A stretch of DNA of 64,000 bases from JBKQHQ01 sp052148715 (GTDB taxonomy: Bacteria; Pseudomonadota; Alphaproteobacteria; Rhizobiales; Xanthobacteraceae), in contig JBKQHQ010000259.1 in assembly GCA_052148715.1 (NCBI GenBank), forward strand, positions 62,001 to 126,000, in the 5' to 3' direction. Shown piece after piece: positions 44,826-54,296 of the stretch. A program made the translations under genes and the position numbers. Each line of letters opens with the position of its first letter. Within the stretch, counting starts at the first letter, position 1. Under the pieces are notes generated by a model. That model saw only the letters and a list, made by a program, of their open reading frames with translations. It did no database searches and was not told where the DNA came from.

Positions 44826-45776
44826 ATGACTAAAACGGCGTCGCTGGCCTTTCTTGGATCTGCGCTGCTCGGGCTGATGGGCTCGCTAACGTTCGCCGAG
44901 GCCGATCCGGCACCATCCCCGCCGTTGACATCGGTTCCGCTGCCGAAGCCAGCGCCGGCGCAACGAAGCGGCGCGACGCCGTCCACGAAGCCGGTGCCAC
45001 CGCCAAAGACCGCCGTTGATCAGTCGGCATCGGACATCCTGCGACCGCCTGCCGCGATCGGCGGCACGGCGAATGCTCCCGCTCCGAACGGAGCCGCGCC
45101 CACTCCTGCCGGTCCGATTGCTGCGCGCGCAAAACCCTCAAGCCCGGCCGGGGCGGCTGCCAAGCCTGCCGCCGCGGCGAGTACGCTCGAAAAGCCTCCG
45201 GCCACGACCGGAGCAATCGAGAAGCCGCCCGCGCCCAGCGGCGAGACGACCAACACCCTCACTGCCGATCAGCATGCTTTGTTGGATCGCATCAGCCTCT
45301 ACCTGTCGAATGTCCGCACCCTGGTGGGCAAGTTCGATCAGGTCGGGCCCGACGGAAATAAGACCACCGGTGAGTTCTATCTGCAGAAGCCCGGTCAGGT
45401 GCGGTTCAAATACGATCCGCCGACCCAAACCGACGTCGTCGCCAACGGTGAGTATGTTCAGGTTCGCGATCGCGAAGCGCCAAGTCTTTACAAGGTGTCG
45501 GACACGCCCTTGCGCTTCCTGCTCGCTGACCGCATCGATCTCATCCGCGACACCAATCTGGTCGGTTTCTCCACCGACAAGGAATTCCTCACGGTGGTGA
45601 TCGAGGAGCATTCCATCATCGCCGGCACCCACCGGCTGACTTTGCTGTTCGGGGTCAAGGATCTGCAGCTCAGGCAGTGGACCGTCACCGATCCGCAGGG
45701 CTACGACACCACCGTTGCGCTCCACAATCTCGACTCGAACAAGCGGCCGGATCCGGATCTGTTCAAGATCAACTAA
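44826..45776 (+). CDS. lolA: LolA-family outer-membrane lipoprotein carrier protein, paralogue 2
   Basis: A 316-residue paralogue of the preceding gene: signal peptide (about 1-25), an even longer Pro/Ala/Lys linker with repeated KPPA-type pieces (26-140) and a LolA domain about two thirds identical to copy 1. The bases around both starts (GGAGAACGACATGAC) are conserved, which marks a tandem duplication. Copies differ most in the linker and in the stretch after VRDR. One may serve a special lipoprotein client or have lost activity; sequence does not tell. Confidence 0.88.
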   Translation: MTKTASLAFLGSALLGLMGSLTFAEADPAPSPPLTSVPLPKPAPAQRSGATPSTKPVPPPKTAVDQSASDILRPPAAIGGTANAPAPNGAAPTPAGPIAARAKPSSPAGAAAKPAAAASTLEKPPATTGAIEKPPAPSGETTNTLTADQHALLDRISLYLSNVRTLVGKFDQVGPDGNKTTGEFYLQKPGQVRFKYDPPTQTDVVANGEYVQVRDREAPSLYKVSDTPLRFLLADRIDLIRDTNLVGFSTDKEFLTVVIEEHSIIAGTHRLTLLFGVKDLQLRQWTVTDPQGYDTTVALHNLDSNKRPDPDLFKIN

Positions 45777-45805
45777 GAGCCTTCGGGACGTCGCCTATCG
45801 TTCGC

Positions 45806-46621
45806 ATGCGCCTCACCGTCACGACATGGAACATCAACTCGGTGCGGCTGCGCATCGATCTTGTCGCCAGGTTCATCAAAGCGGTGCGGCCGGATGTCCT
45901 GTGCCTGCAGGAGACCAAGTGCCCGGATGAGAAATTTCCGCTCAAGCGGTTCAAGCGCCTCGGCTACACCAATGTCGCGATGAACGGACAGAAAGGTTAT
46001 CACGGTGTGGTGGTGCTTTCGCGGCTGCCGTTCGAGGCATTCGATATTCAGGTCTTCTGTCAGAAATCCGATTGCCGCCATATCTCGGTTGTGCTCGGCG
46101 CGCGAGCCGGCCTTCGCGAACCGATCACGCTCCACAATTTTTATGTGCCGGCCGGCGGCGACGTGCCGGATCCGCGGGTCAATGTGAAATTCGCTCATAA
46201 GCTGGCCTTCCTCGACGAGATGCGCGACCTCGCTCAATTGCGGCCGAACGGCTCCGATCGCGCGATCCTGGTCGGCGATCTCAACGTCGCCCCGCTCGAA
46301 TGCGACGTCTGGAGCCACAAGCAAATGATCAAGGTCGTCTCGCATACGCCGATCGAATGCGAGAAGCTCGCGGCGGTGCAGCGGTCGGGCGGTTGGGTGG
46401 ATGCAATGCGCGCCGTCGTGCCGGAGCCGGCCAAGCTCTACACGTGGTGGAGCTATCGTTCGCCGGATTGGCAAACCGTCGACAAGGGCCGGCGCCTCGA
46501 TCACATCTGGGTCGCCCCTGCGCTCGCTGACCGGCTGTCCGGCATCCGCGTGTCAAAGGAATCACGCGGGTGGACAAGGCCGTCCGACCATGTGCCGGTG
46601 ACGGCGACGATCGAGGCGTAG
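45806..46621 (+). CDS. xthA: Exodeoxyribonuclease III
   Basis: A 271-residue AP endonuclease/3'-exonuclease of the ExoIII family for base-excision repair. The catalytic residues are readable: WNINSVR, LQETKCPDE (Glu), GDLNVAP (Asp and Asn), WWSYR, RLDHIWV and SDHVPV (Asp-His). The frame is open further upstream through lolA2, but the ATG at 45806 begins the family N-terminus. It follows lolA2 by 29 bases and ends at a hairpin shared with the convergent gene. Confidence 0.93.
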   Translation: MRLTVTTWNINSVRLRIDLVARFIKAVRPDVLCLQETKCPDEKFPLKRFKRLGYTNVAMNGQKGYHGVVVLSRLPFEAFDIQVFCQKSDCRHISVVLGARAGLREPITLHNFYVPAGGDVPDPRVNVKFAHKLAFLDEMRDLAQLRPNGSDRAILVGDLNVAPLECDVWSHKQMIKVVSHTPIECEKLAAVQRSGGWVDAMRAVVPEPAKLYTWWSYRSPDWQTVDKGRRLDHIWVAPALADRLSGIRVSKESRGWTRPSDHVPVTATIEA

Positions 46622-46632
46622 CTTTCAGGATG

Positions 46633-46666
46633 TCGTTGCGCGGGCGCTACGCGCCTCGCAACGACG
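46633..46666. terminator. Bidirectional hairpin between xthA and the CNB gene
   Basis: Perfect 9-base arms GTCGTTGCG and CGCAACGAC enclose a smaller GC-rich inverted repeat. It lies between two convergent genes, 12 bases after xthA and 8 before the other stop. It could be a two-way terminator or a REP element of the GTCGTTGCG type. Confidence 0.6.
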
Positions 46667-46674
46667 GCGGCGGC

Positions 46675-47142
46675 TTACCCCAAAATGTTCGAGGGGCCGA
46701 GGGTGGTGCGCAGGTTGGCCATCTCGCGGGTCATCTGGTCGGTTCGTTGCGCGACGGAGTCACGCAATTTGCGGGCGGCATCGGGGTAACTGTCGAGGAC
46801 TTTGTAAAACAGCTTGCGCGTGATGCGGATCAGCGATGATTGCGTCAGCGCCGTGGCCGTAGCAGGCCGTATGGTTTCGCTCAGCAGCGCGAACTCGCCG
46901 AGCAATGTTCCGGATCCGACCCTAATGGCTTTGCTGCGATCGGCGTTCAGCGGCGTGAGGCTGAACGAGCCTTGTTGAATCATATAGCCCGCATCAGCCG
47001 GCTCGCCAGCGTGGAACAGCACCTCGCGTTCTTCGATCACCCGGTTTTCCGCTCCGATCGCGAGGATGCGCAGCGCGTCATCGCCGAGGAGCCGCAGCGT
47101 CGGAATTCGTTGCAGCAACGCGATATCGTTGTCGAGGCTCAT
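46675..47142 (-). CDS. Stand-alone cyclic-nucleotide-binding domain protein
   Basis: A 155-residue Crp/Fnr-type sensor domain with no DNA-binding helix-turn-helix. It has VLFHAGEPADAGYMIQQGSF, and the phosphate-binding cassette appears as GTLLGEFALLSETIRPATATAL, where the usual Arg is present as RPATA. It probably binds a cyclic nucleotide and acts through partner proteins, or has lost binding. It starts nine bases after the CenR-like regulator stop, so the two are cotranscribed; a link to envelope control is likely by position only. Confidence 0.85.
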   Translation of the reverse strand: MSLDNDIALLQRIPTLRLLGDDALRILAIGAENRVIEEREVLFHAGEPADAGYMIQQGSFSLTPLNADRSKAIRVGSGTLLGEFALLSETIRPATATALTQSSLIRITRKLFYKVLDSYPDAARKLRDSVAQRTDQMTREMANLRTTLGPSNILG

Positions 47143-47151
47143 GCGGACGGC

Positions 47152-47838
47152 TCACGGCACGAGCTTGTAGCCGCCGGCCTCGGTCACCAGAATTGCCGGA
47201 CTCGCCGCGTCCTTTTCGACCTTCTGGCGCAGCCGGTAGATGTGGGTTTCGAGGGTGTGAGTGGTGACGCCGGAATTGTAGCCCCACACTTCTTGCAGCA
47301 ATGTCTCGCGCGAGACCGGCCGCTGTCCGGCCCGATAAAGATAGCGTAAAATTGCGGTTTCCTTTTCGGTGAGACGGACCTTGTTGCCCTTGGGGCTCAG
47401 CAGCAGCTTCGAGCTTGGCCGGAACGTATACGGCCCGATAGTGAAGACTGCGTCCTCGCTCGCCTCGTGCTGGCGCAGCTGCGCCCGAATACGCGCAAGC
47501 AGCACGGCGAAACGGAACGGCTTGGTGACGTAATCGTTGGCGCCCGACTCGAGTCCTAAGATCGTGTCGGAATCGGTGTCGTGCCCGGTCAGCATGATGA
47601 TCGGCGCCTTGAAGCCGTTCTTGCGCAGAATGCGGACGGCTTCGCGCCCATCTACATCCGGCAGACCGACGTCCATGATGACGAGATCGATTTGCCCGGC
47701 CTTGGCGGCTTGCACGCCTTTGCTGCCGTTCTCGACGGCGACGGCCTCGAACTCCTCGTGCAGCGCCAACTGCTCCACGAGCGCGTCACGCAGCTCCGCA
47801 TCGTCGTCGACGATCAGAATCTTACGGGCATTGGCCAT
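47152..47838 (-). CDS. cenR: OmpR-family response regulator, CenR-like
   Basis: A 228-residue response regulator. The receiver has the acidic pair Asp-11/Asp-12, phosphorylation site Asp-56 (MDVGLPD) and Lys-106 (TKPF); the OmpR-type winged helix includes LTEKETAILRYLYRAG and TTHTLETHIYRLRQKVE. The stretches LHEEFEAVAV, LLARIRAQLRQHEASEDAVFTIGPYTFRP (key part AVFTIGPYTFRP) match Caulobacter/Rhizobiales CenR, an essential cell-envelope regulator, as I remember it. No sensor kinase is adjacent. The ATG at 47838 gives the normal N-terminus. Confidence 0.88.
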   Translation of the reverse strand: MANARKILIVDDDAELRDALVEQLALHEEFEAVAVENGSKGVQAAKAGQIDLVIMDVGLPDVDGREAVRILRKNGFKAPIIMLTGHDTDSDTILGLESGANDYVTKPFRFAVLLARIRAQLRQHEASEDAVFTIGPYTFRPSSKLLLSPKGNKVRLTEKETAILRYLYRAGQRPVSRETLLQEVWGYNSGVTTHTLETHIYRLRQKVEKDAASPAILVTEAGGYKLVP

Positions 47839-48158
47839 AGAACCGGCCCGCACCGGGCCCCTCATGCAGACGATCTGCGCGAAGTAGAGCATTCGGAGAC
47901 AAAAGAGCAAGCATGAGTTGGTGCCGTGCGCATTTTCCGAAAGGAGGCTCGCCTCGGGACTGTTGACGCAAGTCGGATGTTTCCGACTTGCGAATAAACA
48001 GAGAACTCGGGAACATCCACGCTCCCGAGGTACACGCCAGCCTTCCGCCAGAAAATGCGACGAATACAGAAATCGAGCGCGCCCCCTAATTCAACCTAAT
48101 CTAAAAGCGGTTTAAGTGCCAGAGTCGAAATGTCGTCGACGGGTCGAGGGAACTCCGG
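47839..48158. other. 320-base divergent intergenic region
   Basis: Holds promoters for the CenR-like gene (minus) and the L,D-transpeptidase (plus). No gene is seen. Its clearest structure is the perfect palindrome at 47968-47991. Confidence 0.5.
47968..47991. promoter_or_regulatory. Perfect 10-base inverted repeat in the cenR upstream region
   Basis: GCAAGTCGGA and TCCGACTTGC are exact inverted copies around a 4-base centre. Placement 130 bases before the regulator suggests an operator or an RNA hairpin at the end of a leader transcript. Confidence 0.45.
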
Positions 48159-48689
48159 ATGCGCAGAACCACATTGGCCAACCTTTACGTGCGGCGCCGG
48201 CCCGGGCTGCGCGCCGCCGGTCTCTTGGGAGCGAGCGGATTATGGATTCCGGTTGCGCTTGGACGCGGCGGTATTCTCGCCAACAAGCGCGAAGGTGACG
48301 GCGGCACGCCGCGCGGCCGCTTTCGGTTGCTTCGCGTCTGGTGGCGGGCGGATCGTTCGCCGCGTCCTTCGACTCGGTTGCCGGTGCGGCGGATCACTAG
48401 GGACGACGCTTGGTGCGAGGATCCCCGCGACCGGCACTACAATCGGCCGGTGAAGCTCGATACTGCCCCAAGCGGCGACGGTCTGTGGCGCGGCGATCAT
48501 CTCTACGATTTCGTCATTGAGCTCGACCACAACACACGGCCCCGCATCGCCGGCCGCGGCAGCGCGGTGTTTGTGCATGTGGCGCGCCCAGGCTTGAGGC
48601 CCACGGCCGGATGCGTGGCACTTCCGGCGCCCCGCTTGCGCGGACTATTGCGGCGGCTCGGGCCCCGTACGCGGATGGTGATTAAATAG
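48159..48689 (+). CDS. L,D-transpeptidase (YkuD) family protein
   Basis: A 176-residue YkuD-fold protein with the catalytic His-140 (FVHVARP) and Cys-152 (TAGCVAL) in a variant of the HxGTxxxxxxxSxGC motif. Such enzymes make or attach 3-3 peptidoglycan cross-links. No clear signal peptide is visible; the N-terminus is Arg-rich. In Rhizobiales this small form regularly sits by the CenR-type regulator, consistent with an envelope role. Its 3' end overlaps the convergent YggS-like gene by eight bases. Confidence 0.85.
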   Translation: MRRTTLANLYVRRRPGLRAAGLLGASGLWIPVALGRGGILANKREGDGGTPRGRFRLLRVWWRADRSPRPSTRLPVRRITRDDAWCEDPRDRHYNRPVKLDTAPSGDGLWRGDHLYDFVIELDHNTRPRIAGRGSAVFVHVARPGLRPTAGCVALPAPRLRGLLRRLGPRTRMVIK

Positions 48690-49356
48690 GGGCGCGCTCG
48701 CCGAAAATGGCGGTCCCGACCCGCACATGGGTGGCGCCGAAGGCAATCGCGATGGGAAAGTCGGCGCTCATGCCCATCGATAGAAATTCTAGCCCATTTC
48801 GGTGCGCGATCTTGGCGGTCAAGGCAAAATGCGGCGCCGGCCCTTCGGTCTGTGGGGGGATGCACATGAGACCTTCGATCCGCAGTCCATAGGTTTCGTG
48901 GCAATTGCGCAGGAAGGCATCGGTATCTTCGGGGAGCACGCCCGACTTTTGCGGCTCGCCACCGGTATTAACCTCGACAAACAGGATCGGCCGGCGTTTT
49001 TGCTTGCCGATCTCCTTGGCGAGTGCCGCGCACAGGTTTGGCCGGTCGACCGAGTGGATGGCGTCGAACAGGGCGATCGCTTCCCTGGCCTTGTTCGACT
49101 GCAGGGTTCCAATCAAATGCAAGGCCAGGTCGGGGTGCCGCTCCTTCAGCGGTGGCCACTTCGCCTTCGCTTCTTGCACGCGATTTTCCCCAAACACGCG
49201 CTGGCCGGCGTCGATGACCGGCACGATGGCATCGGCCGCGAACGTCTTCGACACCGCGATCAGGGTCACCGAGGCCGGATTTCGGCCGTTCTCGCGGCAA
49301 GCCTGCTCGATCCGCCGCTTGACCTCGTGCAAGCCCGAAACGGGGGCCACCGTCAC
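48682..49356 (-). CDS. YggS/PLPBP-family pyridoxal-phosphate homeostasis protein
   Basis: A 224-residue alanine-racemase-fold protein that binds PLP through Lys-37 (LIAVSKTF). Motifs FGENRVQEA, HLIGTLQSNK, VNTGGEPQKSG, GLMCIPP and LSMGMSADFPIAI are all typical. The family buffers PLP and keeps vitamin B6 and amino-acid pools in balance, with no known catalysis. The GTG at 49356 overlaps the GDH stop as GTGA, so it is coupled to the glutamate dehydrogenase gene; the longer frame to 49482 is antisense-like and not used. Confidence 0.92.
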   Translation of the reverse strand: MTVAPVSGLHEVKRRIEQACRENGRNPASVTLIAVSKTFAADAIVPVIDAGQRVFGENRVQEAKAKWPPLKERHPDLALHLIGTLQSNKAREAIALFDAIHSVDRPNLCAALAKEIGKQKRRPILFVEVNTGGEPQKSGVLPEDTDAFLRNCHETYGLRIEGLMCIPPQTEGPAPHFALTAKIAHRNGLEFLSMGMSADFPIAIAFGATHVRVGTAIFGERAPI

Positions 49357-52300
49357 CCCCGCGCCAAGTCGCCGAGCAGACTTGCGGCAACGGAAAGCTT
49401 GGAGAGCGTGAGGCCGGAGCCGACGATCTCGTGCACGGCGCCGCGCGTGCGGTCGACATCGCCCCTGCGCGCTTGCGTCCAAGCCTCCACGGCCGCGGTT
49501 CCGGCGCCACCATTGTGCAGCATCATGGCGGTGAGCCGCCGCTCCGCATCACCGATCGAATCGAGGGCGCGGTCGAGCGCCAACCGATCGAAGTAATCGG
49601 TGACGGTGATTCGCCGCGCCGCCTGGGCCATCTGGTCGAGCCGGAAAAACGCTTCGGTAGCGAAGTAGGTCGCGCTTACGTCCGCAATCTTGCGGCCGGT
49701 CCGCTCGGCGACGAGGACGATGTCCGGTGCGGTCGTGAGCACCGGCAGGCTGGCCATGCGTCGGGCAAGCGGTTCCGGCACGCTCGCCGCCACAAGCTCG
49801 GCTTGCCGTGCGCGGGGAGCTTGACCCTTGTCCAGCTCCTCGATTGTCGCCGCCACCTCGGCAATTCCGGCCTGATATTTTTGCACCACCGAGGCGAGCC
49901 CGGCCGACAAATCCACGTAACGCAGAAACCAAACCAGCCGGTCCAGCAGCAGATCCTGCACCGCCCGGTAAAGATCGATCTGCATCTGGCCCGGAATCTT
50001 GTTGTCGAGCCCATCAATCTCGGTGTTGAGCGCGGTCATTCCATAGCTGTCGCGCACCGCCGCAAAGGCCGTCGCGATGCGGTCGGCCGCGGCACCGGTC
50101 TGGTCGGCGATCCGCACCACGAGCGACGGCCCGCCGCGGTTGATCATGGAATTTGCGAGCTGGGTCGCGATGATCTCGCGGCGCAGGCGATGCTTCTTCA
50201 GCGCATCGGGAAAGCGCTTGCCGAGCGCGCCGGGAAAATAACGCTCGAGCTCGCGGCCGAGATACGGGTCGTCGGGGACCGAGGAGGAGAGCAACTCGCT
50301 GTAAAGCGAGAGCTTGGCATAGGCGAGCATCACTGCGAGCTCGGGCCGGGTCAGACCGCGCCCGCGTTTTTTGCGCTCGCCGAGCTCCATGTCGTCGGGT
50401 AGAAACTCGACCTCACGGTCGAGCTCGCCGCGCGCTTCCAGGACATGCATCAAGCGCTGCTGGAAGCCGAGATCCTCGAGCCCGCGCTGATCGGCGAGCG
50501 AGATCGCGAGCGGTTGCTGATAGTTGTTGCGCAACACCAGCGCGGCCACGTCTTCGCTCATGTCCTGCAGGAGCGCGTTGCGGTCTTGGACGGTCAGCTC
50601 TCGTTCGCGCATCGGCAGGCTCAGCGCGATCTTGATGTTGACCTCGATGTCGGAGGTGTTGACGCCGGCCGAATTGTCGATCGCGTCGCTGTTGAGCCTG
50701 ACGCCGCGCATTGAGGCCTCCACCCGCCCGCGCTGGGTGACACCGAGATTGGCGCCCTCGCCGATGACCTTGCACCGCAACTCGGCGGCAGCAACACGGA
50801 CTGTGTCATTGGCCCGGTCCCCGACCGCGTCATCCGTCTCGTTTTCCGCCCGGATATAGGTGCCGATTCCGCCAAACCAGAGGAGATCGACCGGTGAGCG
50901 CAGAATGGCGCGGATCACTTCCTGCGGACTGGCGGATGACGTCGGCAGGCCGAGGAGTTGTTGTGCCTCGGGCGCGAGCTTGATCTCCTTGGCATTGCGT
51001 GAGAACACGCCGCCGCCCTTCGAGATCAGCGTCTTGTCGAAATCCTGCCACGACGAGCGCGGCAGGTCGAACAAACGACGGCGTTCGGACAAGGTTTTCT
51101 CCGGGGCGGGGCTCGGATCGAGGAAAATGTCGCGATGGTCGAAGGCGGCAACCAGCCGGATCGTGCGCTCGCGCAGCATGCCGTTGCCGAATACGTCGCC
51201 CGACATGTCACCGATCCCCGCGACCGTGAACGGTGCCGCGGTGATGTCGACATCGATCTCGCGGAAGTGACGTTTCACTGCCTCCCAGGCGCCGCGCGCC
51301 GTGATTCCCATCTTCTTGTGGTCGTAGCCGGCCGAGCCCCCGGAGGCGAAGGCGTCGCCGAGCCAAAAACCGTGCGCATCGGAGATGGCGTTGGCGGTGT
51401 CGGAGAAGGTTGCGGTTCCCTTGTCGGCGGCAACCACCAGATACGGATCATCGCCGTCGTGACGCACCACGTCGGTGGGCGCGACGATGTCCTGCAGGCC
51501 AAGATTGTCGGTTATATCGAGCAACGTCGAGATGAAAATCTTGTAGGTGGCGATGCCTTCCGCCTGCACGGCCTCGCGCGGTCCGCCGACCGGTGGCTGT
51601 TTGGGCACGAAACCGCCCTTGGCGCCGACGGGCACGATCACGGCGTTCTTGACCTGTTGCGCCTTCACGAGCCCGAGGATCTCGGTACGAAAATCCTGTG
51701 GCCGGTCGGACCAACGAATACCGCCGCGCGCGACCTTGCCGAAGCGAAGATGCACGCCTTCGACGCGCGGCGAATAGACGAAGATCTCGTAAAGCGGTCG
51801 CGGTCGCGGGCACGCGTCGATGTCGCGGCTCGCGAACTTGATGGCGATCACAGGCTTTGGCTGGCCGTCGGTATCGAGCTGGAAGAAATTAGTGCGCACC
51901 GCGGCGCGTACCGCGTTGACGAAATGGCGGATAATGCGGTCCTCATCAAGGCTGTCGACCGATTGCAAGGCCTCCTCGATCGCCGCGTGGATCTCGACCT
52001 GGCGCAAGGCGCGTTGTTCCGGCTCGATGCGCGGATCGAAGCGGGCGTGAAACAGCGCAACGATGTCGGCGGCAATCGCTGCGTGCTTGCGCAGCGTCGT
52101 CCACATGTAATCCTGCGAGAAGGCGACCCGGATCTGCCTGAGAAAGCGGGACAAAGTTCGGATCAGCGCCACGTCGCGCCACATCAGGCCGGCTTTGAGG
52201 ACGAGGGCGTTATAGCCGTCGTTCTCCGCGACGCCGCGCATTACCATCAGGAAGCACGCTTCGAGCCGCTGCTTTTGGGCGTCGATGTCGAGCCCGGCAC

Positions 52301-54167
52301 CGTCGGTGGTCTCGAGCGCGATGTCGTGCAGCCAAGCGCCGACGCCGCCGTCCTTCTCGATCGGAACCGAGTAGGTCTGCTCGTCCACGACGCGGAAACC
52401 CATATTCTCCAGCACCGGCACGCGTTCGGAGAGCGGTATCGGGCGCTGATAACTCCAGACCTTCAGACGGACGCCTGGGCCCGCGGCAGTACGGTGGAAG
52501 TCGACGCTCAACGGCCGCGCCGACGAAAGGCCTTCGATGATGCGGATGTCTTCGACCGCTTCGACCGGCGCGTAGGCGTCTTGATAGCCGGGTGAGAGCA
52601 CGGTGCGATAGCGTTCGACCAATGTTCTGGCAGTGATCGGATCGTGCTTGCGCGCGAGCGCATTGGCGAGTTCATCCATCCAGGTGCGCACGATCGCGCC
52701 GACGGCCTGCTCGAGCGTGGAGCGGTCGAGGTCCGGCGCCTCCTCGCGCGAGCGGCCGATGATGAAATGGACACGGACCAGCGGCCCCTCCGGGAAGAAC
52801 GGATGGTAGGAGGTGACGTAGCCCTTGAAGGCTTGCGCCAGGTACTCGCCGATCGCACCACGGGTCGTGCTGCTGAAGCGCTCGCGCGGCACGTAGACGA
52901 GCACTGACACGAAGCGGTCGAAGCGGTCGCGGCGGGCCAGCACGCGCACCCGCGGCCGCTCGTCGAGCGCCAGGATCGCCAACGCGAAATTGTAAAGCGT
53001 GTCCTCGTCGACGTGGAACAGCTCGTCGCGCGGATAATTCTCCAGCACGTTGACCAGCGCTTTGCCGGAATGGCTGGACGGATCAAAGCCGGCGCGGGAG
53101 AGAACGGTGTCCACCTTGCGCCGCAGATAAGGGATGCTGGCGACCGAGCGCGTATAGGCGGTCGAGGTGAAGAGCCCGGCGATACGGAACTCGCCGGCGA
53201 GCGAGCCGCCCACGTTGAAACGCTTCACGCCGATCGAATCGAGATAGGCGCGGCGGTGCACGCGCGAGCGGATATTGGCCTTGGTGACGATGAGCGGCTT
53301 CGGCTCGTTGAGGAATTCACGGATTTCGGGCGAGGTGGCGGCGGGCTGTTCGCTGCGCCGCAGCAGACGCAGGTCGCGCCGGCGCAAGATTCCGAGCCCG
53401 CTTTCGGCAACCGGCTCGACGTTCAATTGCGCATCGGCGACGTAGTTGCGCACGCCGAGCAGCACGAAGTTGTTGTCCATCAACCATTCGAGGAACGCGA
53501 TCGCTTCGGCGACGGAATCGCGCGGTAACGGCGGCGGATTGATCTTGAGATCGTCGATGACCTCCTTCACCCGGACGAGCATGGGGCGCCAATCCTGGAC
53601 ACAGATGCGAACGTCGGCGAGCACTTGCTCGAGCGCCTGAACGATCTCGGTGCGCCGGACATCGTCGGCGATCGACGCCACATGGATGTGAATGAAGCTT
53701 TCCCGCACGGCTGTGCCGGCGGCTGGTCGGTCGCCGAGAAATGAGCGCAGTCGACCGTCCGCATCGCGTTCGACCGAGAAGAGCGGGTGCACGACGAAGC
53801 GCACCTCGATTCCCTGCTCGTTCAACTCGGCGAGGACCGAATCGACAAGGAACGGCATGTTGTCGTTGACGATCTCGAGAATCGATTGCCCTTCCAGGCC
53901 GTCCTCGCCGCTGCGCGGAGGCGTCAGGCTGATTTTTGGGGTTCCGACCTTGCGGGTCGCAAGGAAATCCCATGCCGTCCGGGTGATGTCGGCAATCGCG
54001 TTTGGGCGGTAGCGGGTCAGGTCCTCGGCAACGGCGCGGCCCAAGAATTGCCCCATGAAATCCTGGGGCACCGGGCTGTTGGGACCGCCAAGCAAGGTCG
54101 CAGCCTGTTCGACCAATCGATATACGGTACGCTCTTGGTCGGTGCTGAGAAATTCCGCGACGCCCAT
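49353..54167 (-). CDS. Large NAD-specific glutamate dehydrogenase (GDH-180 class)
   Basis: A 1604-residue enzyme, the usual size for the L_180 class, which deaminates glutamate to 2-oxoglutarate with NAD for amino-acid catabolism. The N-terminal third carries ACT-like regulatory segments; the catalytic core lies about residues 770-1160 with KVARGGIRWSDRPQDFRTE (key part RGGIRWSDR), the Lys in VPVGAKGGFVPK, PTDVVRHDGDDPYLVVAADKGTA-type segments and a Rossmann region GIGTYIRAENE. The C-terminal 400 residues are helical. Translation is coupled to the PLP protein gene. No frameshift was seen along its length. Confidence 0.95.
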   Translation of the reverse strand: MGVAEFLSTDQERTVYRLVEQAATLLGGPNSPVPQDFMGQFLGRAVAEDLTRYRPNAIADITRTAWDFLATRKVGTPKISLTPPRSGEDGLEGQSILEIVNDNMPFLVDSVLAELNEQGIEVRFVVHPLFSVERDADGRLRSFLGDRPAAGTAVRESFIHIHVASIADDVRRTEIVQALEQVLADVRICVQDWRPMLVRVKEVIDDLKINPPPLPRDSVAEAIAFLEWLMDNNFVLLGVRNYVADAQLNVEPVAESGLGILRRRDLRLLRRSEQPAATSPEIREFLNEPKPLIVTKANIRSRVHRRAYLDSIGVKRFNVGGSLAGEFRIAGLFTSTAYTRSVASIPYLRRKVDTVLSRAGFDPSSHSGKALVNVLENYPRDELFHVDEDTLYNFALAILALDERPRVRVLARRDRFDRFVSVLVYVPRERFSSTTRGAIGEYLAQAFKGYVTSYHPFFPEGPLVRVHFIIGRSREEAPDLDRSTLEQAVGAIVRTWMDELANALARKHDPITARTLVERYRTVLSPGYQDAYAPVEAVEDIRIIEGLSSARPLSVDFHRTAAGPGVRLKVWSYQRPIPLSERVPVLENMGFRVVDEQTYSVPIEKDGGVGAWLHDIALETTDGAGLDIDAQKQRLEACFLMVMRGVAENDGYNALVLKAGLMWRDVALIRTLSRFLRQIRVAFSQDYMWTTLRKHAAIAADIVALFHARFDPRIEPEQRALRQVEIHAAIEEALQSVDSLDEDRIIRHFVNAVRAAVRTNFFQLDTDGQPKPVIAIKFASRDIDACPRPRPLYEIFVYSPRVEGVHLRFGKVARGGIRWSDRPQDFRTEILGLVKAQQVKNAVIVPVGAKGGFVPKQPPVGGPREAVQAEGIATYKIFISTLLDITDNLGLQDIVAPTDVVRHDGDDPYLVVAADKGTATFSDTANAISDAHGFWLGDAFASGGSAGYDHKKMGITARGAWEAVKRHFREIDVDITAAPFTVAGIGDMSGDVFGNGMLRERTIRLVAAFDHRDIFLDPSPAPEKTLSERRRLFDLPRSSWQDFDKTLISKGGGVFSRNAKEIKLAPEAQQLLGLPTSSASPQEVIRAILRSPVDLLWFGGIGTYIRAENETDDAVGDRANDTVRVAAAELRCKVIGEGANLGVTQRGRVEASMRGVRLNSDAIDNSAGVNTSDIEVNIKIALSLPMRERELTVQDRNALLQDMSEDVAALVLRNNYQQPLAISLADQRGLEDLGFQQRLMHVLEARGELDREVEFLPDDMELGERKKRGRGLTRPELAVMLAYAKLSLYSELLSSSVPDDPYLGRELERYFPGALGKRFPDALKKHRLRREIIATQLANSMINRGGPSLVVRIADQTGAAADRIATAFAAVRDSYGMTALNTEIDGLDNKIPGQMQIDLYRAVQDLLLDRLVWFLRYVDLSAGLASVVQKYQAGIAEVAATIEELDKGQAPRARQAELVAASVPEPLARRMASLPVLTTAPDIVLVAERTGRKIADVSATYFATEAFFRLDQMAQAARRITVTDYFDRLALDRALDSIGDAERRLTAMMLHNGGAGTAAVEAWTQARRGDVDRTRGAVHEIVGSGLTLSKLSVAASLLGDLARG

Positions 54168-54296
54168 ATGGACTCCTCCCGGTCGGAATCAGCGATGGAG
54201 GCGCAGGTTCATGGCTTCCCCGTCGAATGGCAAGCGCATTTCCTCGCACTAAAGGAGCATGTAAGCTCGACCCTGCACAAACAGCGTGAGAAATTA

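Noticed and set aside
51135..52595. 486-codon frame antisense to the glutamate dehydrogenase
   Set aside because: It mirrors a well-supported gene, has no ribosome-binding site and no recognisable domain.
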